A stretch of 64,000 nt of DNA from Bog-473 sp963838835. Its GTDB lineage: Bacteria; Actinomycetota; Acidimicrobiia; Acidimicrobiales; RAAP-2. The DNA lies in the NCBI GenBank assembly GCA_963838835.1, contig CAWITA010000015.1:1-64000 (forward strand). Reading direction: 5' to 3'. Below the pieces are notes generated by a model. That model ran no database searches. It was given only the letters and a program-made list of their open reading frames with translations, and was not told the origin of the DNA. Both the position numbers and the translations under genes were made by a program. Positions 33,667-42,442 of the stretch are shown here, one piece after another; position 1 is the first letter of the stretch, and every line of letters starts with the position of its first letter.

Positions 33667-34052
33667 CCCCAGGGTTGGACGTGCACGTCCAGCTGCCACC
33701 CGCCGTGGCTACTGCCGCCGAGTCGGCGGAGGCCAAGCTCGGGCACGAGACGGTTGTCCTCGCCATGGGGGAGCTCTTCGGTGTGGTCGACGCTTTCGTC
33801 ATCACCAGCGCGCAGAACACGCGCCATGTCCGCACGCTCGTCGAGGAGATCGAGCGGCGCGTGAAGGAGACGCACGGCGTCGCGCCGGTGCGAACCGAGG
33901 GACTCGCGGACGCCACCTGGGTGCTCATGGACTACGGCGACTTCATCGCGCACGTCTTCTTGCAAGAGACGCGCGAGTACTACGACCTCGAGCACCTCTG
34001 GTCGGGTGCGCCACGAGTGCCCTGGCGCCGCGACGTCGAGAGTGCCGGCTGA
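33663..34052 (+). CDS. rsfS: ribosomal silencing factor RsfS
   Basis: Binds L14 and blocks subunit joining under low nutrients. It is 129 aa with family motifs VVDAFVITSAQNTRHVRTLVEEIE, GLADATWVLMDYGDFIAHVF and REYYDLEHLW. The start is TTG at 33663 in a TTGA overlap with the small membrane protein. It is the last gene of this plus-strand cluster and converges on the GerMN lipoprotein. Confidence 0.95.
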   Translation: MTPGLDVHVQLPPAVATAAESAEAKLGHETVVLAMGELFGVVDAFVITSAQNTRHVRTLVEEIERRVKETHGVAPVRTEGLADATWVLMDYGDFIAHVFLQETREYYDLEHLWSGAPRVPWRRDVESAG

Positions 34053-34073
34053 TCCGGTCTGTCGCGGCGCCGT

Positions 34074-34661
34074 TCAGGGCGCGCCATTGAGGAAATCGAT
34101 GAGGTAGACGGGTCCGGCCACCTGGGACCCGTTGGCGATCGGGACGCTCGTGCGCTGGCCGTCGATCTCGAACACAACCCCGGTCCCCAGCCCGTCTTCG
34201 GTGGCGATGGTGGCGACGATCTGCGCGACGGCCAATTCGATGTTGTTCCCGGTGATCTCACCGAAGGTGGTGTTCATGTTCACGGTCACGACGCCACCCT
34301 GCGTCGCCGTGGACAGGACCGCCACGTCGCTCGGGATGGCGGTGAAGACGCCGCCGGCCGCTTCGGCGCTCGTGGGACCGGCCAACATGGCCGTGAGGAT
34401 GGAGGTCAGCGGAGCGGGAGCGGCCACGACGCGCGCTTCGGGCTGCAGTTGATTGCTCGGGTTGACGAAGAAGACCCTGACCGGCACGAGAGACGATGGT
34501 TTCGGTTGCGTCGTCGTGGTGGTGGGGAGGTGGGGATCGAGCAGATTGAAAGGGACCTTCGAGGGCGCGATGGTGTTCGGTGAGCCCTGCGTCGGGATGG
34601 CGCAACCGGCGGCGACGGCCGCCACCGCGAGCAGGGCGAGGCCCGCGGGCGGACGCCTCAC
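34074..34661 (-). CDS. GerMN-domain lipoprotein (LpqB-like position)
   Basis: Predicted lipoprotein of 195 aa. The lipobox ends at C20 in LAVAAVAAGC. A Thr/Pro linker follows and then a GerMN domain (VRVFFVNPSNQLQPEARVV, LTAMLAGPTSAE, VNMNTTFGEI). It overlaps the sensor kinase stop by 4 bp (ATGA). In mycobacteria the mtrA-mtrB operon ends with lpqB, whose protein also has a GerMN domain and modulates MtrB; this gene is shorter and lacks the beta-propeller, so it is an LpqB analogue rather than a clear orthologue. Confidence 0.83.
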   Translation of the reverse strand: MRRPPAGLALLAVAAVAAGCAIPTQGSPNTIAPSKVPFNLLDPHLPTTTTTQPKPSSLVPVRVFFVNPSNQLQPEARVVAAPAPLTSILTAMLAGPTSAEAAGGVFTAIPSDVAVLSTATQGGVVTVNMNTTFGEITGNNIELAVAQIVATIATEDGLGTGVVFEIDGQRTSVPIANGSQVAGPVYLIDFLNGAP

Positions 34662-36079
34662 GACTCCGTCTCCGGCTCGTCACCGTTCGAGAGGACGGGC
34701 AAGGAAAGCACGAAACGCGCGCCGCCGGCGGGTGAGGACTCGACGCGGACCCCGCCCTGCATCAGTTGCATGTGCTCGGCCACCAGGGCGAGGCCCAACC
34801 CGGTGCCGGTGCCGGTGCCGCGCCGCCCCGACGCCGAGCCACGGTAGAACCGCTCGAACACCTTGGCGCGTTCCCGCGGATCGATGCCTGGTCCGGCGTC
34901 GTCGACCGTCACCTCGACCTTCTCGTCCGCTCCGGGTCCGACCGCGATCTCGGTCACGCCACCCCCGTAATGGTCTGCGTTCTCCATCAGGTTGCTCATG
35001 ACCCGCTCGAACCGGCGCTTGTCGACGCCGACCCGCCACGCGCGCACGGTGGGGTCGACGCGCACCTCGGGCGGCGTTCCGTGCCGGTGGCCGTCCATGT
35101 GCCCCAGGCCCGTCTCGACGGACCGCTGCACCAGCTCGGTGACGTTCACCTCCTCGAGGAAGACGTCGACCGAGCCGGCGTCGGCTCGCGACATCTCGAG
35201 CAGGTCGCCGACCATGCGCTGGAATCGCCGTAGGTCGTCGCTGAGCAGCTGCAGCGCCCGCTGGGACCGCACCGGCAGCTTGTCGCGGTCGGCCTCGAGT
35301 ACCTCCAGGGAGGCGGCGAGGGTCGTGAGCGGCGAGCGCAGTTCGTGGCTGACGTCCGAATTGAAACGGGCCTCGCGCTCGATGCGCTCCTGGAGCTGGT
35401 CCACCATCGCGTTGAACGAGTTGGTGAGCCCCTCGAGGTCGGGGTCCGCCGCGTCGGCGTCGAGGCGTGTGTCGAGCTCGCCCCCGGCGATGGCCCCTGC
35501 CGCCCGTGACACGTCGGCCAGCGGGCGCAGTGAACGCGCGCTGGCGAAGCGGCCGAGCGCGATGCCCAAGATGGTGGTCACCACCCCGGCGCCGAAAAGG
35601 GTGAGCCCGAGGACGCGCAGCGTGTGGTCGAGGTCGGACAGGTCGAACACCTCGAAGTAGAAGGCCTGCTCCGAGGGGACCGGGACTCCCACCACGATCT
35701 CGGCCGTCCCCTCTGGTGTGCGGTAGGTCTGCGTCGCGGCCGTGCCGGCCAGGACCACCTTGCGCAGCTCGCGGGGGATGGACAAGGCGTTGACCGACAG
35801 GGAGGAGACGTACGCCTTGGACTGGTGGTACAGGACCGAGTGGGCGTCGGTGCCGGCAACCGTGTCGGCGAGGAGCGCGCCGTACTGCTTGTTGCCGGCC
35901 TCGAGCGAGCTGCGCACGAGCACCGCGTTTGCGAAGGCCTGTTGTTGCGCCGCCGCCTCGCGCCCGGCGAGCAGGAAGTGCCGGACCGTGAAGTAGGACA
36001 GCCCGCCCATCAAGATGGAGAGCATCAGTGCCCCGAGACCGAAGACGGCCGTGATGCGGGCACCGATGCCCAGCTTCAT
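34658..36079 (-). CDS. mtrB: sensor histidine kinase, MtrB-like
   Basis: Membrane kinase of 473 aa for envelope or cell-cycle control. It has membrane helices at about residues 10-32 and 155-175 around an extracellular sensor, a HAMP domain (RSLRPLADVSRAAGAIAGGELD), a dimerisation domain with phospho-acceptor H245 in SDVSHELRSPL, and an ATPase domain (NLMENADHYG, DAGPGIDP, GTGTGTGLGLA). It starts 1 bp after the mtrA stop. The call as MtrB rests on domain order and operon. Confidence 0.88.
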   Translation of the reverse strand: MKLGIGARITAVFGLGALMLSILMGGLSYFTVRHFLLAGREAAAQQQAFANAVLVRSSLEAGNKQYGALLADTVAGTDAHSVLYHQSKAYVSSLSVNALSIPRELRKVVLAGTAATQTYRTPEGTAEIVVGVPVPSEQAFYFEVFDLSDLDHTLRVLGLTLFGAGVVTTILGIALGRFASARSLRPLADVSRAAGAIAGGELDTRLDADAADPDLEGLTNSFNAMVDQLQERIEREARFNSDVSHELRSPLTTLAASLEVLEADRDKLPVRSQRALQLLSDDLRRFQRMVGDLLEMSRADAGSVDVFLEEVNVTELVQRSVETGLGHMDGHRHGTPPEVRVDPTVRAWRVGVDKRRFERVMSNLMENADHYGGGVTEIAVGPGADEKVEVTVDDAGPGIDPRERAKVFERFYRGSASGRRGTGTGTGLGLALVAEHMQLMQGGVRVESSPAGGARFVLSLPVLSNGDEPETES

Positions 36080-36080
36080 G

Positions 36081-36764
36081 TCAGGGCACCAGCTTGTAGC
36101 CCATGCCCCTCACGGTGAGGATGTGCTGAGGCACCGCAGGGTCCGCCTCGACCTTGGTGCGCAAGCGCCGGATGTGGACATCGACGAGGCGACCGTCGCC
36201 GAAGTAGTCGTAGCCCCAGACCCGGTCCAACAGCTGCTCGCGGCTGAGTACCTTGTTGGGGCTGGCCGCCAGCTCGCACAGGAGGCGGAACTCGGTCCGG
36301 GTGCAGTGGACTTCCTCGCCGCTCAGGCGGCGAAGCACCCCCTGCTCGGGCAGGAGCTGCAGGTCCCCGAAGGTGAGTGCCCCGGGTTCCTCTTCGGCCG
36401 GACGAGCGCGGCGCAACAGCGCGCGGATGCGTGCCGCCAGCTCCTTGGCCACGAACGGCTTGGTGACATAGTCGTCGGCTCCCGCCTCCAGCCCGGCCAC
36501 GACATCGTGGGTGTCCGAGCGCGCCGTCACGATGATGATGGGGACCGCGCTGCTGCGCCGGAGGGCGCGGCAGCACTCGAAGCCGTCCATGCCGGGCAGC
36601 ATGAGGTCAATCAGCGCGACGTCGGTCGGAGCCTCGGCGAACAGGTCGAGGCCCTCTTCGCCGCTGGCGGCATCCCTTACCTCGTAGCCCTCGCCCTCCA
36701 GGGCGAGCCGCATGGAGGACCTGATGCGCTCATCGTCCTCGACGACCAGGATGCGTCCGCTCAT
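36081..36764 (-). CDS. mtrA: OmpR-family response regulator, MtrA-like
   Basis: DNA-binding response regulator of 227 aa. The receiver domain has the acidic pocket VVEDDE, phospho-acceptor D53 in ALIDLMLPGMDG, and VTKPF with the conserved lysine. The C-terminal winged helix carries EVHCTRTEFRLLCELA and VDVHIRRLRTKVE. The ATG at 36764 is used; the open frame continues upstream without meaning. It is followed by mtrB and the lipoprotein in one operon. Confidence 0.93.
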   Translation of the reverse strand: MSGRILVVEDDERIRSSMRLALEGEGYEVRDAASGEEGLDLFAEAPTDVALIDLMLPGMDGFECCRALRRSSAVPIIIVTARSDTHDVVAGLEAGADDYVTKPFVAKELAARIRALLRRARPAEEEPGALTFGDLQLLPEQGVLRRLSGEEVHCTRTEFRLLCELAASPNKVLSREQLLDRVWGYDYFGDGRLVDVHIRRLRTKVEADPAVPQHILTVRGMGYKLVP

Positions 36765-36775
36765 CGGCCTCCGGC

Positions 36776-38437
36776 TCAGCTGATCCAGATCTGTGTGGGC
36801 CAAATCGATCCCCCGATCATGCCGTACGCGGCCTGGCCCTGGGGCGTGGTCGGGTTGTTGAAGTTCTGCACGTCGGGATCGCCGATGACGGCCCAGACCG
36901 CGCGGTCCAGCCACAGGTAGGGGAGGTCGAGGGCGAGGCGCTTGTTGACCGTTTGGTAGGCGGTGGCGCGGACGGTGGCATCGGTGCTGGTCCGGCCGGC
37001 CAGGAGCGCCGTCTCGATGGTCGGGTCGGCGTTGCGGGCCATGTTGATGGAGAGCGATCCCGAGCTGACCGTGGTCGTGCTCCAAAAGATGTAGTTGAGG
37101 TCAGGTTCGACGGCACCGAATTGCCGCCACCCAAGCGCCTGGTACTTGCCGGCCAGGGCGTTGTTGATCGTCTCGTTCTGCTCGACGATGGACGTCGAGA
37201 CCTGGAAGCCCACCGCTTTCCAGGCCTGCTCGAGATACTCGGCGGCTCTGATGGCGGCCGGCGAGTTCGTCGAGCCGTACGAGAAGGAGATCGGGCCACC
37301 ATTCGTCTTCTCGGCCGCCTTGACGAGCCTGGCGGCTTCGGAGGGGTTGTACGCCGGGTAGGACGTCGAGGAGTAGTAGGGCGAGCCCGGCACGAACAGG
37401 CCATTGCTCACCGGGAGCACGTTCTCGTCGATGACCTTGGCGTACTGGTTGCGGTTGATGGCCATGGCCGCGGCACGTCGCACCGTCGGGTCGTTGAAAG
37501 GCTTGGCCAGGCAGTTGAGCTGGGTGCAGTTCATGTCGGGCTCACCGGCGACATGGCTGCTGTCGTCGATGTAGGAGTAGCTGCGGTTGCCCCGGAACTG
37601 GGTGATGATCTGGGGCGTGTCGGTGATCATCAGGTCGATGGTGCCCGACTTGAGCGCTTCGGCCCGCGCCTCCTCGTCGGGGATCGGCTTGAAGGTGATC
37701 TGCGACAGGTAGGGCATGCCGGCCCGCCAATAGCGGGGGTTGGCGGTCGCGGTGAAGTGATCGTTGGGGATCCACTCTTGGAAGACGAAGGGCCCGGTGC
37801 CGACGGGATGTGACGTGCCGTTGGGATTGGCCAGCATGGACGGGGCCGCGACGTAGGCGATCTGGCCGCCGATGCCACCGGCCAGGTAGTAGGGGAAGGG
37901 GACCCAGGGCGATTTGAAGGTGATGGTGGCCGCCAGGGGTCCGGTCTGGGCGATCGAGACCAGGGTCGGGCTGACGACGACCCCCGTCAGCAGCGACTTC
38001 GCCTGCGCCTCCAGGTTGGTCGTGAGCGCCGCGCCGTCACAGGACGTGCCGTCGTGGAAGACCAGATTGGGCCGGAGGGTGATCGTCCAGGACGTGTACG
38101 ACGAGTTCGGGACGACCGACTCGGCCAGGTAGGGGGCCCAGTCCCCGTTGAGGAGGATGACGGTCAGGGGGTCGAAGACGGTCCGGGCGTACATGACGCC
38201 GACCTCGTCGAAGCGGGCCTGGGTGGGATCGAAGCCCGACTCCTCGGCGTCCACCCCGAAGACGAGCGAGCCCCCCTTCTTGGGGGTCGCCTTGGAGACG
38301 CCGTTGCGGCCGGGTCCGTTCGTCGTCGCCCCCGCCATGCCGTCCCAGCCCAGTCCCAGGGCCGATGCCCCCGCAAAGCCCGCGGCCGCGGCAGCGCCCC
38401 CGGCCAGCAGTGTGCGGCGATCGAATTTCGAGACCAT
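36776..38437 (-). CDS. ABC transporter solute-binding protein, family 5
   Basis: Binds peptides, nickel or related ligands outside the cell. It is 553 aa with a Tat-type signal (FDRRTLLAGGAAAAAGFAG) and an SBP_bac_5 body (DWAPYLAESV, PVGTGPFVFQEW, INRNQYAKV). No lipobox cysteine is seen near the signal. The ATG follows GGAGG. No permease or ATPase gene lies in the window, so it is an orphan. It stands directly upstream of mtrA with 11 bp between and could be co-transcribed with the two-component genes. Confidence 0.9.
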   Translation of the reverse strand: MVSKFDRRTLLAGGAAAAAGFAGASALGLGWDGMAGATTNGPGRNGVSKATPKKGGSLVFGVDAEESGFDPTQARFDEVGVMYARTVFDPLTVILLNGDWAPYLAESVVPNSSYTSWTITLRPNLVFHDGTSCDGAALTTNLEAQAKSLLTGVVVSPTLVSIAQTGPLAATITFKSPWVPFPYYLAGGIGGQIAYVAAPSMLANPNGTSHPVGTGPFVFQEWIPNDHFTATANPRYWRAGMPYLSQITFKPIPDEEARAEALKSGTIDLMITDTPQIITQFRGNRSYSYIDDSSHVAGEPDMNCTQLNCLAKPFNDPTVRRAAAMAINRNQYAKVIDENVLPVSNGLFVPGSPYYSSTSYPAYNPSEAARLVKAAEKTNGGPISFSYGSTNSPAAIRAAEYLEQAWKAVGFQVSTSIVEQNETINNALAGKYQALGWRQFGAVEPDLNYIFWSTTTVSSGSLSINMARNADPTIETALLAGRTSTDATVRATAYQTVNKRLALDLPYLWLDRAVWAVIGDPDVQNFNNPTTPQGQAAYGMIGGSIWPTQIWIS

Positions 38438-38522
38438 GGATCCTCCATTTCGGCCGAACCCAGCGGACCCCCCGAAGGTTCGCGGGTGACGTTAGTGCCC
38501 GTGATCGCCGCCGTGCGGGCGG

Positions 38523-38528
38523 TACCGT
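38523..38528 (+). promoter_or_regulatory. -10-like box TACCGT before xerC
   Basis: TACCGT ends 8 bp before GTG 38537. No ribosome-binding site is present. On the other strand TAACGT at about 38490-38495 could serve the divergent solute-binding protein, whose leader carries GGAGG. Confidence 0.4.
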
Positions 38529-38536
38529 TGACTTTC

Positions 38537-39397
38537 GTGGCGTCCGACTGGGATCTACCAGGCTTTTCCGCCTGGCTGGGGGGGCGCGCCGCCGCCACCC
38601 GGAAGGCCTACGTCGGCGACGTCGGCGCATTCGCGACCTGGATGGCCCGGAGCGAGGTCGAGAGCCCGCAGGGTGTCGACCGCATGCACCTGCGCCGGTA
38701 TCTGGCTTCACTGGGGACGAGGAAGCTCGCCCGGGCCACGATCGCCCGCAAGGTGGCCGCACTGCGCTGCTACTTCTCCTGGCAGGTGCGGCAGGGTCGC
38801 CTCGGCTCCGACCCGACGCGGACCCTGCGGTCGCCGTCGGGCGGCGGGCGGCTCCCACGTGTGCTGTCCAGTGGTGAGATGAAGTCCCTGCTCGACGCCG
38901 GGGCGGTGACGGCGCTGGACCGCCGCGACCAGGCCGTGCTGGAGCTGTTGTACGCGGCGGGGCTGCGGGTCTCGGAGCTGTGCGGCCTTGACCGGGGGGA
39001 CATCGACTTGCGCGGCCGTACGGTGACCGTGCTGGGAAAGGGAGGCAAGCAACGCCGCGTCCCGATCCACGCCGCCGCCGCCGACGCGCTGGAGGACTGG
39101 TTCGCGCACGGGCGGGACCAGATGGAAGGGCCGCCTGAGGCGGCCTTCGTGAACCGGCGGGGGGCACGACTCGGGCCCCGGGACGTGCGCCGGATCCTGG
39201 ACAAGCGGGCCGTCTCGCCCACGCACCCGCACGCCCTGCGCCACACCTACGCCACGCACCTCCTTGACGGGGGTGCCGACCTGCGGGTGGTCCAAGAGCT
39301 GCTGGGACACGCCAGCCTGGCCACGACACAGGTGTACACGCACGTCAGCAAGGAAAGGCTGCGCTCCGTCTACGACGAGACCCACCCCAGGGCCTGA
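38537..39397 (+). CDS. xerC: tyrosine recombinase XerC
   Basis: Site-specific recombinase that resolves chromosome dimers at dif. It is 286 aa. The N-terminal core-binding domain is followed by the catalytic domain with R in AAGLRVSELCGL, HALRHTYATHLL (H-x-x-R) and the nucleophile tyrosine in HASLATTQVYTH. The GTG at 38537 has a TACCGT box ending 8 bp upstream. It precedes rpsB, as xerC often does in actinobacteria. The alternative xerD cannot be ruled out from sequence alone. Confidence 0.92.
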   Translation: MASDWDLPGFSAWLGGRAAATRKAYVGDVGAFATWMARSEVESPQGVDRMHLRRYLASLGTRKLARATIARKVAALRCYFSWQVRQGRLGSDPTRTLRSPSGGGRLPRVLSSGEMKSLLDAGAVTALDRRDQAVLELLYAAGLRVSELCGLDRGDIDLRGRTVTVLGKGGKQRRVPIHAAAADALEDWFAHGRDQMEGPPEAAFVNRRGARLGPRDVRRILDKRAVSPTHPHALRHTYATHLLDGGADLRVVQELLGHASLATTQVYTHVSKERLRSVYDETHPRA

Positions 39398-39413
39398 ACG
39401 CCGGCTGAGCGGC

Positions 39414-39444
39414 TAACATGGCCCAGCCCACCAGGGGGGTGGGC
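39414..39444 (+). promoter_or_regulatory. rpsB promoter -10 and leader hairpin
   Basis: TAACAT at 39414-39419 is a plausible -10. GCCCACC (39426-39432) and GGTGGGC (39438-39444) form a perfect 7-bp stem with an AGGGG loop at the start of the 110-nt leader. S2 autoregulates its own mRNA through the leader in other bacteria; this hairpin is a candidate. Confidence 0.5.
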
Positions 39445-39537
39445 GGCAACACCGACCAACATCACCTGTGCGCGTCCCACGGTCGCTGCCCTCGGGCGGC
39501 GCTGCGCCAGGGGAGCAACCGACTGGAGGAAATGTCT

Positions 39538-40332
39538 ATGGCCGTCGTTTCCATGCGACAGCTGCTGGAAGCCGGAGTGCACTTCGGCCACCAAACGCGT
39601 CGATGGAACCCGAAGATGAAGCGCTTCATCCTTGGTGAGCGCAACGGGATCTATCTCATCGACCTACGCAAGACCTTGACCGGCATCGAGTCCGCCTATT
39701 CCTTCGTCCGGGACCTGGTGGCCGACGGCGGCACGGTCCTCTTCGTCGGGACGAAGAAGCAGACCCAGGGCCCGGTGGCCGAGTACGCCGAAGCCTGTGG
39801 GATGCCCTATGTCAACCAACGTTGGCTCGGCGGCATGCTGACCAATTTCGCCACGGTGTCGGGCCGGGTGAAGCGCATGCAGGAGTTGCGGGCCATGCAG
39901 GCGGCCGGTGACTTCGACGGCATGCCGAAGCGGGAGGCGCTGCAGCACACACGCGAGCTGGACAAGCTGACCCGCAACCTGGGGGGCATCGCCCACCTCG
40001 ACCGCCTCCCCAACGCGGTGTTCGTCATCGACACCAAGAAGGAGCACATCGCGGTCACCGAGGCGCGCAAGCTGGGCCTCCCGGTGGTGGCGGTGGTCGA
40101 CACCAACTGCGATCCAGATGTCATCGACTACGTGATCCCGGGCAATGACGACGCCATCCGCTCCGGTTCGCTCATGTGCCGCGTGATGGCCGACGCCGTG
40201 GTCGAGGGCCGCTTCATCGCCGAGCACCGCCGCCAGATGGCGCCGGCGGCATCCTCGGAGGAGGGGGCCGCTGCCCCGGCGCCCCGGCCCCGTCGGGTGC
40301 ACGCGCCCCAAGAGCCCGTGGAGGTGGCCTGA
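39538..40332 (+). CDS. rpsB: 30S ribosomal protein S2
   Basis: Small-subunit protein needed for S1 docking in many bacteria. It is 264 aa with LLEAGVHFGHQTRRWNPKM, FVGTKKQTQGPVAEYA and VVDTNCDPDVIDYVIPGNDDAIRS. Two in-frame ATGs, 39532 and 39538, are available; GGAGGA at 39525-39530 is too close to the first and well placed for the second. A Pro/Ala-rich tail of about 35 residues ends the protein. tsf follows 2 bp after the stop. Confidence 0.97.
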   Translation: MAVVSMRQLLEAGVHFGHQTRRWNPKMKRFILGERNGIYLIDLRKTLTGIESAYSFVRDLVADGGTVLFVGTKKQTQGPVAEYAEACGMPYVNQRWLGGMLTNFATVSGRVKRMQELRAMQAAGDFDGMPKREALQHTRELDKLTRNLGGIAHLDRLPNAVFVIDTKKEHIAVTEARKLGLPVVAVVDTNCDPDVIDYVIPGNDDAIRSGSLMCRVMADAVVEGRFIAEHRRQMAPAASSEEGAAAPAPRPRRVHAPQEPVEVA

Positions 40333-40334
40333 CC

Positions 40335-41129
40335 GTGGCCGACTACACCGCCAAGGACGTGTCCGCGCTGCGCCAGATGACCGGCGCCGGCATGCTCGAC
40401 TGCAAGAACGCCCTCGAAGACTGCGGGGGCGACATGGAGGAGGCCGCCAGGCTCCTGCGCATGAAGGGCCTGGCCGGCGCGGCCAAGCGGAGCGACCGCG
40501 AGGCAGCGGAGGGCGCCGTGGCGGCGGCCCGCGCGGGTGATGCGGCCGCGGTCGTGGAGCTGCGTTGCGAGACCGACTTCGTGGCCAAGGCCGACGAGTT
40601 CGTGGCCCTGGCCGACGAGCTGGCCGCGCTGGTGGCGGCCAAGGGTGAGGACGCCACCGAGGAGCTGGCCGACGAGATCGACCGGCTGCGGGCCACGCTG
40701 AAGGAGAACATCTCGGTCGGGCGGGTGCGCCGGCTGGTGGCCGAGGCAGGTCAGGTGCTCGACACCTACGTCCACCACCAGGCGGGTCGCGGGGTCAACG
40801 CGGTGGCGGTGGTGCTCGAGGGAGGATCCGAGGAGCTCGCGCACGACATCGCGGTGCACATCGCGTTCACCAAGCCCGCCTACCTGAGCCGGGACGAAGT
40901 GCCCGAGGCCGAAGCGGCAGCCGAGCGCGCCACACTGGAGCAGATCTCGCGGAACGAGGGCAAGCCCGAGGCGGCGCTCGAGAAGATCGTCGAAGGACGC
41001 ATGACGGGTTGGTTCAAGGAGCGGGTGCTGTTGGACCAGGCGTACGTGCGGGACGAGAAGCAGACCATCGCCGGCATGCTCGGTTCGGCCCGCATCGTGT
41101 CCTTCGCGCAGGTCGTCATCGGCGCCTGA
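40335..41129 (+). CDS. tsf: elongation factor Ts
   Basis: Nucleotide exchange factor for EF-Tu. It is 264 aa with KDVSALRQMTGAGMLDCKNAL (UBA-like start), then VVELRCETDFVAKADEF (TDFVA signature). The start is GTG at 40335, 2 bp after rpsB. Downstream is pyrH, the common arrangement. The protein has no missing domain. Confidence 0.97.
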   Translation: MADYTAKDVSALRQMTGAGMLDCKNALEDCGGDMEEAARLLRMKGLAGAAKRSDREAAEGAVAAARAGDAAAVVELRCETDFVAKADEFVALADELAALVAAKGEDATEELADEIDRLRATLKENISVGRVRRLVAEAGQVLDTYVHHQAGRGVNAVAVVLEGGSEELAHDIAVHIAFTKPAYLSRDEVPEAEAAAERATLEQISRNEGKPEAALEKIVEGRMTGWFKERVLLDQAYVRDEKQTIAGMLGSARIVSFAQVVIGA

Positions 41130-41140
41130 GCGCCCGGATC

Positions 41141-41860
41141 GTGGGAGAACCGCGCCGCATCGTCCTCAAGATGTCGGGGGAGGCGCTCGCCTCCGCCGCC
41201 TCCGACGAGACCATCGACGCCGCGACCGTCGAGCGCATGGCCAAGGAGATGGCGCGGGCCATGGACGGCGGTGGCCTCGAGCTCGCCGTCGTGGTCGGCG
41301 GCGGCAACATCTGGCGCGGCACGACGGGAGAGAGCGGCGGCATGGACCGCGCCACCTCCGACACCATGGGGATGCTGGGGACCGTGATCAACGCGCTGGC
41401 GCTCCAGGATGCACTCGAGCAGCAGGGCCAGCCCACACGGGTGCTGAGCGCACTCTCGATGGCGGAGGTGGCCGAGCCTTACATCCGGCGCCGGGCCATC
41501 CGGCACCTCGAGAAGGGCCGCATCGTGATCTTCGCCGCCGGCATGGGGAACCCCTTCTTCACCACCGACACCCCCGCTGCGCTGAGGGCAGCGGAGATCG
41601 GCGCCGAGCTGCTCTGCAAGGGCACCCACTCGGGGGTCGACGGCGTCTACAGCGCCGATCCCAAGCTCGATCCGACGGCCACCCGCTACGACGAGATCTC
41701 CTTCATGGAGGTCATCAACCGGGACCTTCGTGTCATGGACCTGACCGCCATCACCTTCTGCAAGGACAACAACCTGCCGATCCGGGTCTTCGACCTGATG
41801 ATCCCGGGGAATATCCCTCGTGCGCTCAGCGGCGAGCAGATCGGTACGCTGGTCCGCTGA
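41141..41860 (+). CDS. pyrH: UMP kinase
   Basis: Makes UDP from UMP and ATP. It is 239 aa with IVLKMSGEAL, VVVGGGNIWRG, MDRATSDTMGMLGTVINALAL and the AAGMGNPFFTTDTPAALRAAE loop. The start is GTG at 41141, 11 bp after tsf. Its TGA overlaps the frr ATG by one base. Confidence 0.96.
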   Translation: MGEPRRIVLKMSGEALASAASDETIDAATVERMAKEMARAMDGGGLELAVVVGGGNIWRGTTGESGGMDRATSDTMGMLGTVINALALQDALEQQGQPTRVLSALSMAEVAEPYIRRRAIRHLEKGRIVIFAAGMGNPFFTTDTPAALRAAEIGAELLCKGTHSGVDGVYSADPKLDPTATRYDEISFMEVINRDLRVMDLTAITFCKDNNLPIRVFDLMIPGNIPRALSGEQIGTLVR

Positions 41861-42429
41861 TGGACGATGACCTCGCTGCCCTGGTGAAGGACGACACCAG
41901 GGAGAAGATGGGCAAGGCCATCGACCACGTCCGCCACGAGATGGGCAACGTGCGCACGGGCCGCGCCTCCTCGGCCCTCATCGAGACGCTGCTGGTGGAC
42001 TACTACGGCACGCCGACCCCGCTGCGCCAGCTGGCTGGGTTCAGCGTGCCCGACGCCATGCTCCTCGTGGTCTCGCCCTACGACAAGGGGTCGTTGGGCG
42101 CGATCGAGAAGGCCATCATGGCTTCGGACCTGGGCATCAACCCCACCAACGACGGCACCGTGATACGACTGGCCTTCCCGCCGCTGACCGAGGAGCGGCG
42201 CAAGGAGCTGGTCAAGGTCGTGCGGCACAAGGCAGAGGAGGGAAGGGTGGCGGTGCGCAACCTGCGCCGGGCCGGACGCCACGAGCTCGAGGCGCTGCAA
42301 AAGGACGGGGAGCTCTCGACCGACGAGCTGGAGCGCGTCGAGAAGGAGCTCGAGAAGATCACCCACGAACAGGTCGCGCTGATCGACCAGCTGCTGGCGA
42401 ACAAAGAGCAAGAGCTGCTGCAGGTCTGA
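41860..42429 (+). CDS. frr: ribosome recycling factor
   Basis: Splits post-termination ribosomes with EF-G. It is 189 aa and has the typical NVRTGRASSALIETLLVDYYG, ISPYDK-like VSPYDKGSLGAIEKAI, GINPTNDGTVIRLAFPPLTEERR. It starts one base into the pyrH stop (TGATG). It is followed by cdsA 13 bp later, with GAAGGACGACGAG as spacer. Confidence 0.97.
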   Translation: MDDDLAALVKDDTREKMGKAIDHVRHEMGNVRTGRASSALIETLLVDYYGTPTPLRQLAGFSVPDAMLLVVSPYDKGSLGAIEKAIMASDLGINPTNDGTVIRLAFPPLTEERRKELVKVVRHKAEEGRVAVRNLRRAGRHELEALQKDGELSTDELERVEKELEKITHEQVALIDQLLANKEQELLQV

Positions 42430-42442
42430 AGGACGACGAGCC

